From Actinomycetota bacterium (lineage in GTDB: Bacteria; Actinomycetota; Acidimicrobiia; Acidimicrobiales; Microtrichaceae), in contig WLLG01000195.1 of NCBI GenBank assembly GCA_009700815.1, positions 1 through 5,076 of the forward strand: a stretch of DNA of 5,076 nucleotides, read 5' to 3'. The notes under the pieces were generated by a model, which worked only from the letters and a program-made list of their open reading frames with translations, made no database searches and was not told the origin of the DNA. The translations under genes and the position numbers were made by a program. Below are positions 1 through 5,076 of this stretch, in pieces (the first letter of the stretch is position 1; each line of letters opens with the position of its first letter).

Positions 1-42
1 CTGTTCGTTTGGATGTTCGGTCGAGTCTGTTGTCGGGGTCAT
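1..42 (-). CDS. Possible start of the next transporter gene (partial, runs off the left edge)
   Basis: An ATG at 42-40 overlaps the permease stop codon by one base (TGATG), the usual layout for translationally coupled operon genes. The frame stays open for the 14 codons to the window edge and reads MTPTTDSTEHPNEQ, a polar, low-complexity leader like those seen at the N terminus of many actinobacterial proteins. No domain is visible. Branched-chain amino acid type transporters need two ATPases (LivG and LivF), neither of which is elsewhere in the window, so an ATP-binding subunit is the best guess from context alone. No convincing ribosome binding site precedes it. The next gene could instead begin outside the window. 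Confidence 0.45.
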   Translation of the reverse strand, partial: MTPTTDSTEHPNEQ

Positions 43-2108
43 CAGGCAGATACCTGTGGCGCATCCACGCTGCTGGATGCGTCGACTTTCGCCTTACGCC
101 GTTCAGTCCAACGCAGTAGTGCTGTGACCGAGGAGTTTGTCTGCGCCTCAATAATCCCCTCAGGGTGCTTGGCATAGGTAAAGGCACCGATCCCGAACAG
201 GATGAATGACACCGGTAAGGCCCAATTGGGTTGAACAAGACCTAGAAGGTTTTGAATCCATTCGGGAGCCTGCGGGTGGGCTTCTAGATAGTTCTCTGGC
301 CAAGAAAAGGCCCGGTTCAACAGGGCAGGCAATAAGAAGAACATGAGCCCGGAGAACACGGCCGCTTGGATGCTTCGTGCGCCCGCTGAGATGACTAGGG
401 CAACCCATACCAGACCGACCACATAGGGGAAACTGGCCTGATAGTTCGCGTGTCCCGCGAATGATGCGAGCAGGCCTCCGCCAAATCCGGCGATTCCGGC
501 AGCCAGAGTAAAGGCAATGATTCGGGAGCGACCTCCGCTAATCCCGATTGAGTTCGCGGCTGTTGGGCTGCTCTGAATGGCTTGCAGAAATCTTCCGGTT
601 GTTCCTTGCCGCACTCGAATAACGGCTAGTGCGATCACAGTCAGGCAGAGCGCCGCAAACAGCAGAAAGTATCGGTCGTCGGCTAGGTCCCACGGTCCGA
701 TCACTGGCCGAGGCACTGCAAGTGGGACTGAGCCTCCGCTCACCCAAGACAGCGGCACCAGAATGCTTTCGAACATCAGAGCGAAAGCCAGTGTTGCCAA
801 AGCCAAGTAGACGCCATCGAGGCGGACCACCGGAATGGCGAGCAGAGCCCCAAACATGGCGGCCACTGCGGCCCCGATCAACATGGCCAACAGAACCGGA
901 AGTCCAGTTGCTGTGACCACTTGAGCGGTGGTGAACGCCCCGATAGCAGCTAGCGCTGCCTGTGCTAATGACAACATTCCGCCGATCCCAGTGACCACGG
1001 TCAATGACAGCATGATGACGGCAAGGACTACCCCAGCGATCACCGTTGCGAGCCAAAACCCATCCAGCAGAAACCACGAGACAAGCAATCCAAACATCGT
1101 GGCAACAACCCCGACTGTGCGAGACGAGATGCTCATCCACCTTGGCCGACTGACTGCCACGGGGACTGGCAACGGTGGGTCCACAGTTGCGAGTGGGTCA
1201 GCGACCTCTGGGGTTGAGCGAAGTCCGGGTCGAAAGATGAGGAGCGCAAACAGCACCAGAAACGGCAGTCCTGGCCTCAAGCCCGTTGCTAGGACACTGT
1301 TTGTCGGCAGCGATCCTGCAAGCACAGCCTGCAACATCCCCAAGCCAATTGCGCCGATAAAAGTCAGCGGAATGCTGCTCAACCCACCTACCACGGTTGC
1401 TGCAAGGGCCGCTACGAGAAGTGTGAACAGGTCGATCGGATTGAGCGAGGCGAAGAGAGGTGCGACGAGTACACCGGCAAGTCCAGCCATCATGGATGAG
1501 AGCATCCAAGATGCCATCGAGATTCGCTCAGCATTCACGCCGTTGAGTTCTGCAAGTCGCGGGCTCTCCACTACCGCCCGCATCCGAAGTCCCAGATTGG
1601 TATACCGGAACAACACGGTGAGGCCCAGAACCACAACCAACGTGGAGACGATGGTTGCGACTTGTCCCGCATCAAAAACAAATCGGCTGCCCTGAGGCCA
1701 AAGCCATTCGTCTGTGCGGCGGACGTACCACAATGGCGGAGGGTTCGACTTGGCATCTGACCCGAAGAACAGTTTGACAACCTCTGGGATTGCGATGAGT
1801 AGACCCAAAGATGTCACCATCTTGGCTAGGGATCCCGCACCTCGGAGGTGTCGGAAGAGCACTCGTTCCAAGAGCAGCCCTAGCGCCGGCCCCACAATCA
1901 CAATCGCTACAAAAGCTGACCAGAACAGCGGCCATTCCTGCTCTTTTCTGAGCACATAGAAAACCGCTGCGCTTGTGTAGGCCTGAGCAGCAAATGCCAG
2001 GTTAAACACCCCAGAGGTTTTGTAGGTCAGCACCAAGCCAACTGCAAGCAGGGCAAATACGCACCCCGTCGGGATGCCCCTGACTGCGTATTCCAGCAGG
2101 TCGACCAC
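42..2108 (-). CDS. Fused LivH-LivM type ABC transporter permease
   Basis: A 688-residue membrane protein carrying both permease subunits of a branched-chain amino acid (HAAT) family ABC importer in one chain. Residues 1 to about 298 are LivH-like: a hydrophobic start with GLVLTYKTSGVFNLAFAA, and a cytoplasmic coupling loop near 171-195 (LGLRMRAVVESPRLAELNG) that should contact the ATPase. A proline-rich linker at about 299-325 leads into a LivM-like half (about 330-650) with GIGGMLSLAQAALAAIGAFT at 374-393 and a second coupling loop near 504-525 (GRFLQAIQSSPTAANSIGI). The last 40 residues are a charged cytoplasmic tail. In E. coli LivH and LivM are separate proteins of roughly 300 and 425 residues, so both halves appear complete. 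The start is GTG, six bases after the stop of the substrate-binding protein gene, with no clear ribosome binding site, which suggests coupled translation. The family also imports amides, urea, aromatic acids and lipids, so the substrate is not fixed by homology. Confidence 0.93.
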   Translation of the reverse strand: MVDLLEYAVRGIPTGCVFALLAVGLVLTYKTSGVFNLAFAAQAYTSAAVFYVLRKEQEWPLFWSAFVAIVIVGPALGLLLERVLFRHLRGAGSLAKMVTSLGLLIAIPEVVKLFFGSDAKSNPPPLWYVRRTDEWLWPQGSRFVFDAGQVATIVSTLVVVLGLTVLFRYTNLGLRMRAVVESPRLAELNGVNAERISMASWMLSSMMAGLAGVLVAPLFASLNPIDLFTLLVAALAATVVGGLSSIPLTFIGAIGLGMLQAVLAGSLPTNSVLATGLRPGLPFLVLFALLIFRPGLRSTPEVADPLATVDPPLPVPVAVSRPRWMSISSRTVGVVATMFGLLVSWFLLDGFWLATVIAGVVLAVIMLSLTVVTGIGGMLSLAQAALAAIGAFTTAQVVTATGLPVLLAMLIGAAVAAMFGALLAIPVVRLDGVYLALATLAFALMFESILVPLSWVSGGSVPLAVPRPVIGPWDLADDRYFLLFAALCLTVIALAVIRVRQGTTGRFLQAIQSSPTAANSIGISGGRSRIIAFTLAAGIAGFGGGLLASFAGHANYQASFPYVVGLVWVALVISAGARSIQAAVFSGLMFFLLPALLNRAFSWPENYLEAHPQAPEWIQNLLGLVQPNWALPVSFILFGIGAFTYAKHPEGIIEAQTNSSVTALLRWTERRKAKVDASSSVDAPQVSA

Positions 2109-2114
2109 GGGTGA

Positions 2115-3419
2115 CTACTGAGCCGTGGGGGTGAGTACGCCTGTATTCAAAGCGAAGCAGGAGAAGGGTTTGCCCTTTGCAATGGTGACGGGGACGAACT
2201 CTGAGTCCTTCACAATCAGAACGGCTCCACATGTGGTTTCACCGCGCTTGTTGTGCTCGTTTGACCAATCGATTGAACTCAGCAGGCCGTCAGCGGTGTA
2301 ATCGGTGAGTTCGTTGATCGAGGAGACAACCTTCTGCTGATCAAAGTTTGGCCCTGCTTTTCGCAGGCCAGTAACAAAGAGATCTGCGTTCAGCCAACCC
2401 ACCAAACTGTTTTCACTGATTCGTCCGTTAGTGGCTTCCATCCACTTCAGGTAGTTTTTCAGGCCCTTTGGCTGAGGCGTGCTTTCGAAGGGAGCAAAAG
2501 AGGTCCAGGCGTAGGAACCCTCAAACAGGTCTCCGAACTCGTCTAAGAAGGCTTGGTCATACGCGTCAGGCAGAAACTGAATGGCCTCAACGGCTTGCTT
2601 TTTAAGTTCCTTGCCCAGCGTGACAACTGCGTTGGTATCCATGCAGGTGACCACCATGTCCACCCCGGCATCTTTCATCTTTGACACTTGCACGGAGAGA
2701 TCGGTAATCCCGTAGCTCAGAGAATGATCCGAGAACACCACTTCTGCGTCGGCTTCTTCGCCGTAGATGTCAAAGGTTTTCTCCCAACCCTCGGCGCATT
2801 CGGTGGACTGAGGAACGTTGTAAGCGAGTACGCCGATCTTGTGGCTGTCAGAGATCTTGGCTACGTAGGCAACCTGTGGTTGCTCGCAGCCGAGGCAGAG
2901 GTATGACCCTGCCTGGCCAAAAAGGTTCAACTTAGGTACCTCTGTGGTGCCTTGCCATTCAGGGTTGATCGTCCAGCCAAAGGTAGGAATCCCGGCCTCA
3001 ACGAGTCGGTCAGCACCGGTGAACAACAACGTGGTCATGGGAAGCGCAGCAAAGACGTTGTCTTGTTCGAGCAGGCCTTGTACTTCGGCATCATTGTTGC
3101 TGAGTTGGTCATCTCGTTCTGAGGCCATGGTGAGGTCGCGGCCGTAGATGCCGCCTTCCGAGTTCACCATGGCGAAATATGCTTTCACGCCATCAAATGA
3201 TTCGCCGTACTTTCCGCCGAGTGGATTGGTCGTCGATGCGACGCCCCCAACCCGAATCTCGTCCGCCGTCACCCCAGGAGCAGTGACTGCCACCTGGGTA
3301 GCGGAGCTATCCCCGCCTTTGGAAGCAGAAGTGGTTGTCGTCCCTTCCGAAGTTGAATTGCTGCAGGCTGCAGCCAGTAGAGAAACGAATATCGCAGAGA
3401 CCAAAATTCTGGATCGCAT
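2115..3419 (-). CDS. ABC transporter substrate-binding lipoprotein (Peripla_BP_6 / LivJ-like)
   Basis: A 434-residue extracytoplasmic solute receptor, the capture subunit of the adjacent importer. Residues 1-18 form a lipoprotein signal peptide (basic MRSR, hydrophobic ILVSAIFVSLL, then LAAAC) with lipidation expected at Cys19. A Ser/Thr/Gly-rich tether covers about 20-45. The receptor fold opens with TADEIRVGGVASTTNPLGG (51-69), followed by a stretch typical of Leu/Ile/Val-binding proteins (YFAMVNSEGGIYGRDL, 81-96). The length suits the family. The start was set at the ATG at 3419 rather than the in-frame ATG at 3449. The later start gives a clean signal peptide and follows a G-rich stretch, while the earlier one lacks a ribosome binding site and sits on an inverted repeat that looks like an operator. 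The mature protein has six further cysteines (175, 178, 208, 259, 397, 421), which may form disulfides. The ligand is unknown. The permease gene follows after six bases, so the two are almost certainly co-transcribed. Confidence 0.92.
   Translation of the reverse strand: MRSRILVSAIFVSLLAAACSNSTSEGTTTTSASKGGDSSATQVAVTAPGVTADEIRVGGVASTTNPLGGKYGESFDGVKAYFAMVNSEGGIYGRDLTMASERDDQLSNNDAEVQGLLEQDNVFAALPMTTLLFTGADRLVEAGIPTFGWTINPEWQGTTEVPKLNLFGQAGSYLCLGCEQPQVAYVAKISDSHKIGVLAYNVPQSTECAEGWEKTFDIYGEEADAEVVFSDHSLSYGITDLSVQVSKMKDAGVDMVVTCMDTNAVVTLGKELKKQAVEAIQFLPDAYDQAFLDEFGDLFEGSYAWTSFAPFESTPQPKGLKNYLKWMEATNGRISENSLVGWLNADLFVTGLRKAGPNFDQQKVVSSINELTDYTADGLLSSIDWSNEHNKRGETTCGAVLIVKDSEFVPVTIAKGKPFSCFALNTGVLTPTAQ
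3363..3419 (-). other. Lipoprotein signal peptide with lipobox
   Basis: This encodes residues 1-19 of the substrate-binding protein. Two arginines in the first four residues are followed by an 11-residue hydrophobic core and LAAAC. Cysteine 19 (codon at 3365-3363) is the predicted lipid attachment site after signal peptidase II cleavage. Alanine at -3 is less usual than leucine, but the Ala-Ala-Ala-Cys context and the polar Ser/Thr tether after it are typical. Confidence 0.85.
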
Positions 3420-3423
3420 GAAA

Positions 3424-3429
3424 CCCCCC
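3424..3429 (-). promoter_or_regulatory. Probable ribosome binding site of the substrate-binding protein gene
   Basis: On the minus strand a run of six G lies four bases before the ATG at 3419 (GGGGGGTTTCATG). It can pair with the anti-Shine-Dalgarno CCUCC using a G-U wobble. The spacing is slightly short. It is the only start in the window with a plausible ribosome binding site, and it helps decide for the 3419 start over 3449. Confidence 0.45.
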
Positions 3430-3448
3430 GGTATCAGATGACGAAACA

Positions 3449-3462
3449 TGACACTAGCGTCA
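3449..3462. promoter_or_regulatory. Putative TetR operator upstream of the transporter genes
   Basis: An imperfect 14-bp inverted repeat, TGACGCTAGTGTCA on the minus strand, whose outer TGAC/GTCA arms are perfectly symmetric; the next pair inward is G opposite G (imperfect) and the pair after that is C-G. It lies 30 bases upstream of the substrate-binding protein start, in the 69-bp gap after the regulator gene. The same sequence apart from the two central bases recurs at 4129-4142, and the match extends two bases to the left (ACTGACGC-NN-GTGTCA in both). Its position fits repression of a promoter for the transporter genes. The promoter itself is not obvious; a TAGTGT inside the site (minus strand) fits TANNNT, but no -35 is visible. 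Binding by the neighbouring TetR protein is inferred from recurrence and location. Confidence 0.7.
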
Positions 3463-3488
3463 GTTACCGGCTCATGCGGGTTCGATCT

Positions 3489-4085
3489 CTAAATTTGTGT
3501 TCCAAAAAATGCATCCAGCATGATGTCGGCCAATGTGCGGGCAAGTTGCTCGACCTCTTCATCCACTTGACCCGTGACGGAGAAATAGTTCACTCGCTCG
3601 ACCATTGCCAGCAACGCCAGTGAGGCTATCCGCGGATCAAAGTCTTTGCGCTTGCGAATCTTTACTTTGGCCGTCAGAGCGTCAGCGACTGTTCCAAGCA
3701 CATCCTCTGCGGTGGACATCCCGCCGCGCTCTGCTTCGGTCCAACTGCGGATGAGGGGGCCGTACTTGGAATAGAGCTCAATAAAGGACACCAACCACAA
3801 CTCAAGGTCGGTGCGGCTTTCTGTGGTCGGGCGAATTGTTGGGAGTGAATCTGTCAGAGAACTGAGCTCGGTAGCCACCTCAGCCACGAGTTGCTCAAAC
3901 AGGTCATCCTTGGAACTGAAGTACAAGTAAAACGTCCCGTGTGAAATTCGCGCCCGCTTCACAATGTCGTCGACTCGCGTCGCTCTGAAGCCCCTAGCCG
4001 AAAACACGGCAACTCCAGCGGTCATCAGTTTCGCCTTCGTCGCTCGTCCACGAGCGCGAGTGGGGGTACTCGGACTAGTCGCCAT
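3489..4085 (-). CDS. TetR/AcrR family transcriptional regulator
   Basis: A 198-residue one-component regulator, a normal length for the family. The N-terminal tail is basic (TRARGRATKAK, 9-19). The DNA-binding domain covers about 18-65, with helix 1 at KLMTAGVAVFSARGF and a helix-turn-helix at TRVDDIVKRARISHGTFYLYF (36-56), followed by SSKDDLFEQL; the GTFYLYF-x-x-KDDL segment is the TetR signature. The C-terminal part (about 70-198) is the variable ligand-binding and dimerisation domain and gives no ligand by inspection. The gene diverges from an acyl-CoA ligase and precedes transporter genes in the same direction. Inverted repeats lie in both flanking intergenic gaps, so it probably represses itself and both neighbours and is released by an acyl-CoA or free acid; this is inference from layout. 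The start at 4085 has no ribosome binding site but lies six bases after a TACTCT -10-like box, which fits a leaderless transcript. Confidence 0.93.
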   Translation of the reverse strand: MATSPSTPTRARGRATKAKLMTAGVAVFSARGFRATRVDDIVKRARISHGTFYLYFSSKDDLFEQLVAEVATELSSLTDSLPTIRPTTESRTDLELWLVSFIELYSKYGPLIRSWTEAERGGMSTAEDVLGTVADALTAKVKIRKRKDFDPRIASLALLAMVERVNYFSVTGQVDEEVEQLARTLADIMLDAFFGTQI

Positions 4086-4091
4086 GAACGC

Positions 4092-4097
4092 AGAGTA
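4092..4097 (-). promoter_or_regulatory. Candidate -10 box of the TetR gene (leaderless)
   Basis: The minus strand reads TACTCT, which fits the actinobacterial -10 pattern TANNNT, with six bases before the ATG at 4085. That spacing would put the transcription start on the A of the start codon. No Shine-Dalgarno sequence is present, in keeping with a leaderless mRNA. No -35 box is recognisable. The hexamer pattern is loose, so chance cannot be excluded. Confidence 0.35.
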
Positions 4098-4128
4098 GAT
4101 GATGAAGACAGAATGCCCAGTACATCAC

Positions 4129-4142
4129 TGACGCCCGTGTCA
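4129..4142. promoter_or_regulatory. Putative TetR operator in the divergent regulator-ligase promoter region
   Basis: An imperfect inverted repeat, TGACGCCCGTGTCA, in the 62-bp gap between the regulator start (4085) and the ligase start (4148). It matches the site at 3449-3462 in 12 of 14 bases, differing only at the centre. It directly abuts a TACAAT -10-like box for the ligase and lies about 30 bases upstream of the candidate regulator promoter, so one bound dimer could block both directions. This arrangement is typical of autoregulated divergent TetR genes. Confidence 0.75.
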
Positions 4143-4143
4143 G

Positions 4144-4149
4144 TACAAT
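4144..4149 (+). promoter_or_regulatory. Candidate -10 box of the acyl-CoA ligase gene
   Basis: TACAAT matches the TATAAT consensus at five of six bases and begins two bases after the inverted repeat at 4129-4142. A transcription start seven bases past its end falls at about 4156, next to a GTG codon at 4157 in the ligase frame. If this promoter is used, the ATG at 4148 would not be transcribed and the gene would be leaderless from the GTG. No -35 hexamer is apparent at 17-18 bases upstream; the operator occupies the spacer. Confidence 0.45.
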
Positions 4150-5076
4150 GCGGGTCGTGCAGGACTCAATCATCACAGCTCCAGCTCTGGGCATCACAGT
4201 TCCAGCTCCGGGCCAGGCAAATCTTCCAGCCCCCAATGCTGCTGAACTGCTCAGGGCGAACGCTTCTGACCCTGTCATCGCTGCCAGGCCAGCAATCCAC
4301 TGGGCAGCGCAGACCTGGACCCACGGTGAATACGTGGCCGAGTCGCAGCGCTGGGCGCAGCTGTTCTTGAGCCGTCGCCAGTCGCGAGTCGAGAGCACTG
4401 ACGACCGGCCACTACACGTGGGGCTCCTGCTCGACAACACACCTGACTACCTTTTTGCTCTAGGTGGCGCAGCGCTCAGCGGGTCAACGATTGTGGGGAT
4501 GAATCACACCCGAGTTGGGGAACACCTGCTTCGAGATCTGGTTCATACCGATGTTGATCTTCTGATTACCGAACCCACGCACTTGCCAGAGGTCGAAGCG
4601 ATTGCTGGGCAGCTCAACCATTGTGAGCTGCTGGTATCGAACCGGTTCCCCAGTGAGACTGATGCCGATCACCCGAAAAGGATCAAAGCTGATGACCTAG
4701 AGGCCGCCCTCACTGTGGTCTCCGATGCAGACCCCGGAATCCAACCTTCGGCAGACACGCCTTGGGCGTTGATCTTCACATCGGGAACGACATCGGCGCC
4801 AAAGGCCGTGATCTGTTCGCAGAGAAGGTTGCTCACGACTGGCAATCGGTTGGCTTCTTTGCTCGAGCTAGGCCCAACGGATGTTGGGTACATCTGCATG
4901 CCGCTCTTCCATTCCAATGCCCTCATGGTCGGCTGGATGCCTTCGCTTGTGGCTGGCTGTGCGGTGGGCCTTCGCCGCAAGTTCTCGGCTTCTCATTGGC
5001 TAGAGGATGTGCGCCAGTATCAAGCCACGTATTTCAACTACACGGGTAAGCCCCTGTCGTACCTTGTTGCGACTGC
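4148..5076 (+). CDS. Acyl-CoA ligase, FadD/VLACS-type AMP-binding enzyme (partial, runs off the right edge)
   Basis: The first 309 codons of an ANL-superfamily enzyme that activates a carboxylic acid with ATP to an acyl-adenylate and then a CoA thioester in the cytoplasm. The frame is open from 4148 to the edge. Visible landmarks: HVGLLLDNTPDYLFALGGAALSG-type early core (about 90-112), the ATP-phosphate loop IFTSGTTSAPKAV at 209-221, LFHSNALMVGW at 253-263 (A4 motif region), and TYFNYTGKPLSYLVAT at 294-309. The FNY-x-GKPL-x-Y segment is characteristic of the FadD17/FadD6 and VLACS (fatty acid transport protein) branch rather than short-chain ligases. Usual length is about 500-600 residues, so the C-terminal catalytic lid is missing from view. 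The start is ATG 4148 or GTG 4157; neither has a ribosome binding site. The gene diverges from a TetR regulator and probably acts on the substrate of the adjacent importer. The exact acid is unknown. Confidence 0.92.
   Translation, partial: MRVVQDSIITAPALGITVPAPGQANLPAPNAAELLRANASDPVIAARPAIHWAAQTWTHGEYVAESQRWAQLFLSRRQSRVESTDDRPLHVGLLLDNTPDYLFALGGAALSGSTIVGMNHTRVGEHLLRDLVHTDVDLLITEPTHLPEVEAIAGQLNHCELLVSNRFPSETDADHPKRIKADDLEAALTVVSDADPGIQPSADTPWALIFTSGTTSAPKAVICSQRRLLTTGNRLASLLELGPTDVGYICMPLFHSNALMVGWMPSLVAGCAVGLRRKFSASHWLEDVRQYQATYFNYTGKPLSYLVAT
4171..4212 (+). repeat. Two-copy 21-bp tandem repeat within the ligase N terminus
   Basis: Copies at 4171-4191 and 4192-4212 each begin CATCACAG and end CCAGCTC-N-GGG; they agree at 19 of 21 bases. 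The period is a multiple of three, so it encodes a duplicated heptapeptide, ITAPALG then ITVPAPG (residues 9-22), in a Pro/Ala-rich leader before the conserved AMP-binding domain. One of the two differences changes Ala to Val and the other Leu to Pro. Confidence 0.85.

Noticed and set aside
538..1140. A 200-codon open frame on the minus strand in another frame of the permease
   Set aside because: Its composition is Arg/Ser/Gly/His-rich without a domain, and it overlaps the real LivM half in full.
928..1695. A 255-codon open frame on the plus strand inside the permease gene
   Set aside because: It is antisense to a clearly conserved membrane protein and reads as low-complexity Thr/Ser/Ala/Pro/Arg with no domain, as expected from the complement of hydrophobic codons.
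3361..3373. CTGCAGGCTGCAG, a short palindromic-looking repeat
   Set aside because: It encodes the Ala-Ala-Ala-Cys lipobox region; the two CTGCAG words follow from alanine and cysteine codons and need no regulatory explanation.
3420..3449. A ten-residue N-terminal extension of the substrate-binding protein from the ATG at 3449
   Set aside because: It would place MFRHLIPGGF before a normal lipoprotein signal peptide, has no ribosome binding site, and its start codon overlaps the putative operator.
3420..3488. A rho-independent terminator between the regulator and the substrate-binding protein genes
   Set aside because: No GC-rich hairpin followed by a T run is visible on the minus strand; the only symmetric element is the 14-bp repeat, which matches the other putative operator.
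4075..4440. A minus-strand frame covering the divergent promoter and the ligase 5' end
   Set aside because: It is antisense to the ligase, overlaps the regulator start and the operator, and has no recognisable content.
4762..5049. A plus-strand frame shifted relative to the ligase
   Set aside because: It lies within the ligase core, whose conserved motifs are in a different frame; no sign of a frameshift is seen in the ligase frame up to the edge.

Overview
The window most likely comes from an actinobacterium (phylum Actinomycetota), perhaps an uncultured or environmental lineage. The evidence is a LivH-LivM permease fused into one chain, a TetR regulator beside a FadD-type acyl-CoA ligase, and several starts without a Shine-Dalgarno sequence that fit leaderless transcription. 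Base composition looks moderately GC-rich by eye and was not computed. This placement is inference; there is no rRNA or other phylogenetic marker.

Layout, right to left on the minus strand: a TetR-family regulator (3489-4085), then a lipoprotein substrate-binding protein of the branched-chain amino acid ABC transporter type (2115-3419), then a 688-residue fused LivH-LivM permease (42-2108). The permease stop overlaps, in a TGATG, a possible start of another gene that leaves the window at base 1 and is probably an ATPase subunit. On the plus strand, diverging from the regulator, a FadD/VLACS-type fatty acid or carboxylate-CoA ligase starts at about 4148 and leaves the window at 5076. It is open to the edge, so its stop is not visible.

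The strongest non-coding signal is a pair of nearly identical 14-bp inverted repeats, TGACGC-NN-GTGTCA. One lies in the 62-bp divergent promoter region between the regulator and the ligase (4129-4142). The other lies in the 69-bp gap just upstream of the substrate-binding protein gene (3449-3462). They agree at every position except the two central ones. The simplest reading is that the TetR protein binds both sites, controls itself, the ligase and the transporter, and responds to the transported acid or its CoA thioester.

Taken together, the region looks like an uptake-and-activation locus: the lipoprotein captures a substrate outside the cell, the fused permease with ATPases beyond the left edge imports it, and the ligase converts it to a CoA thioester. 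The substrate cannot be read from the sequence. The ligase family points to a carboxylic acid (fatty, steroid side-chain, terpenoid or aromatic) rather than leucine, isoleucine or valine. The genes are tightly packed, with no gene-free stretch over 100 bases and no RNA gene, mobile element or CRISPR array recognised.
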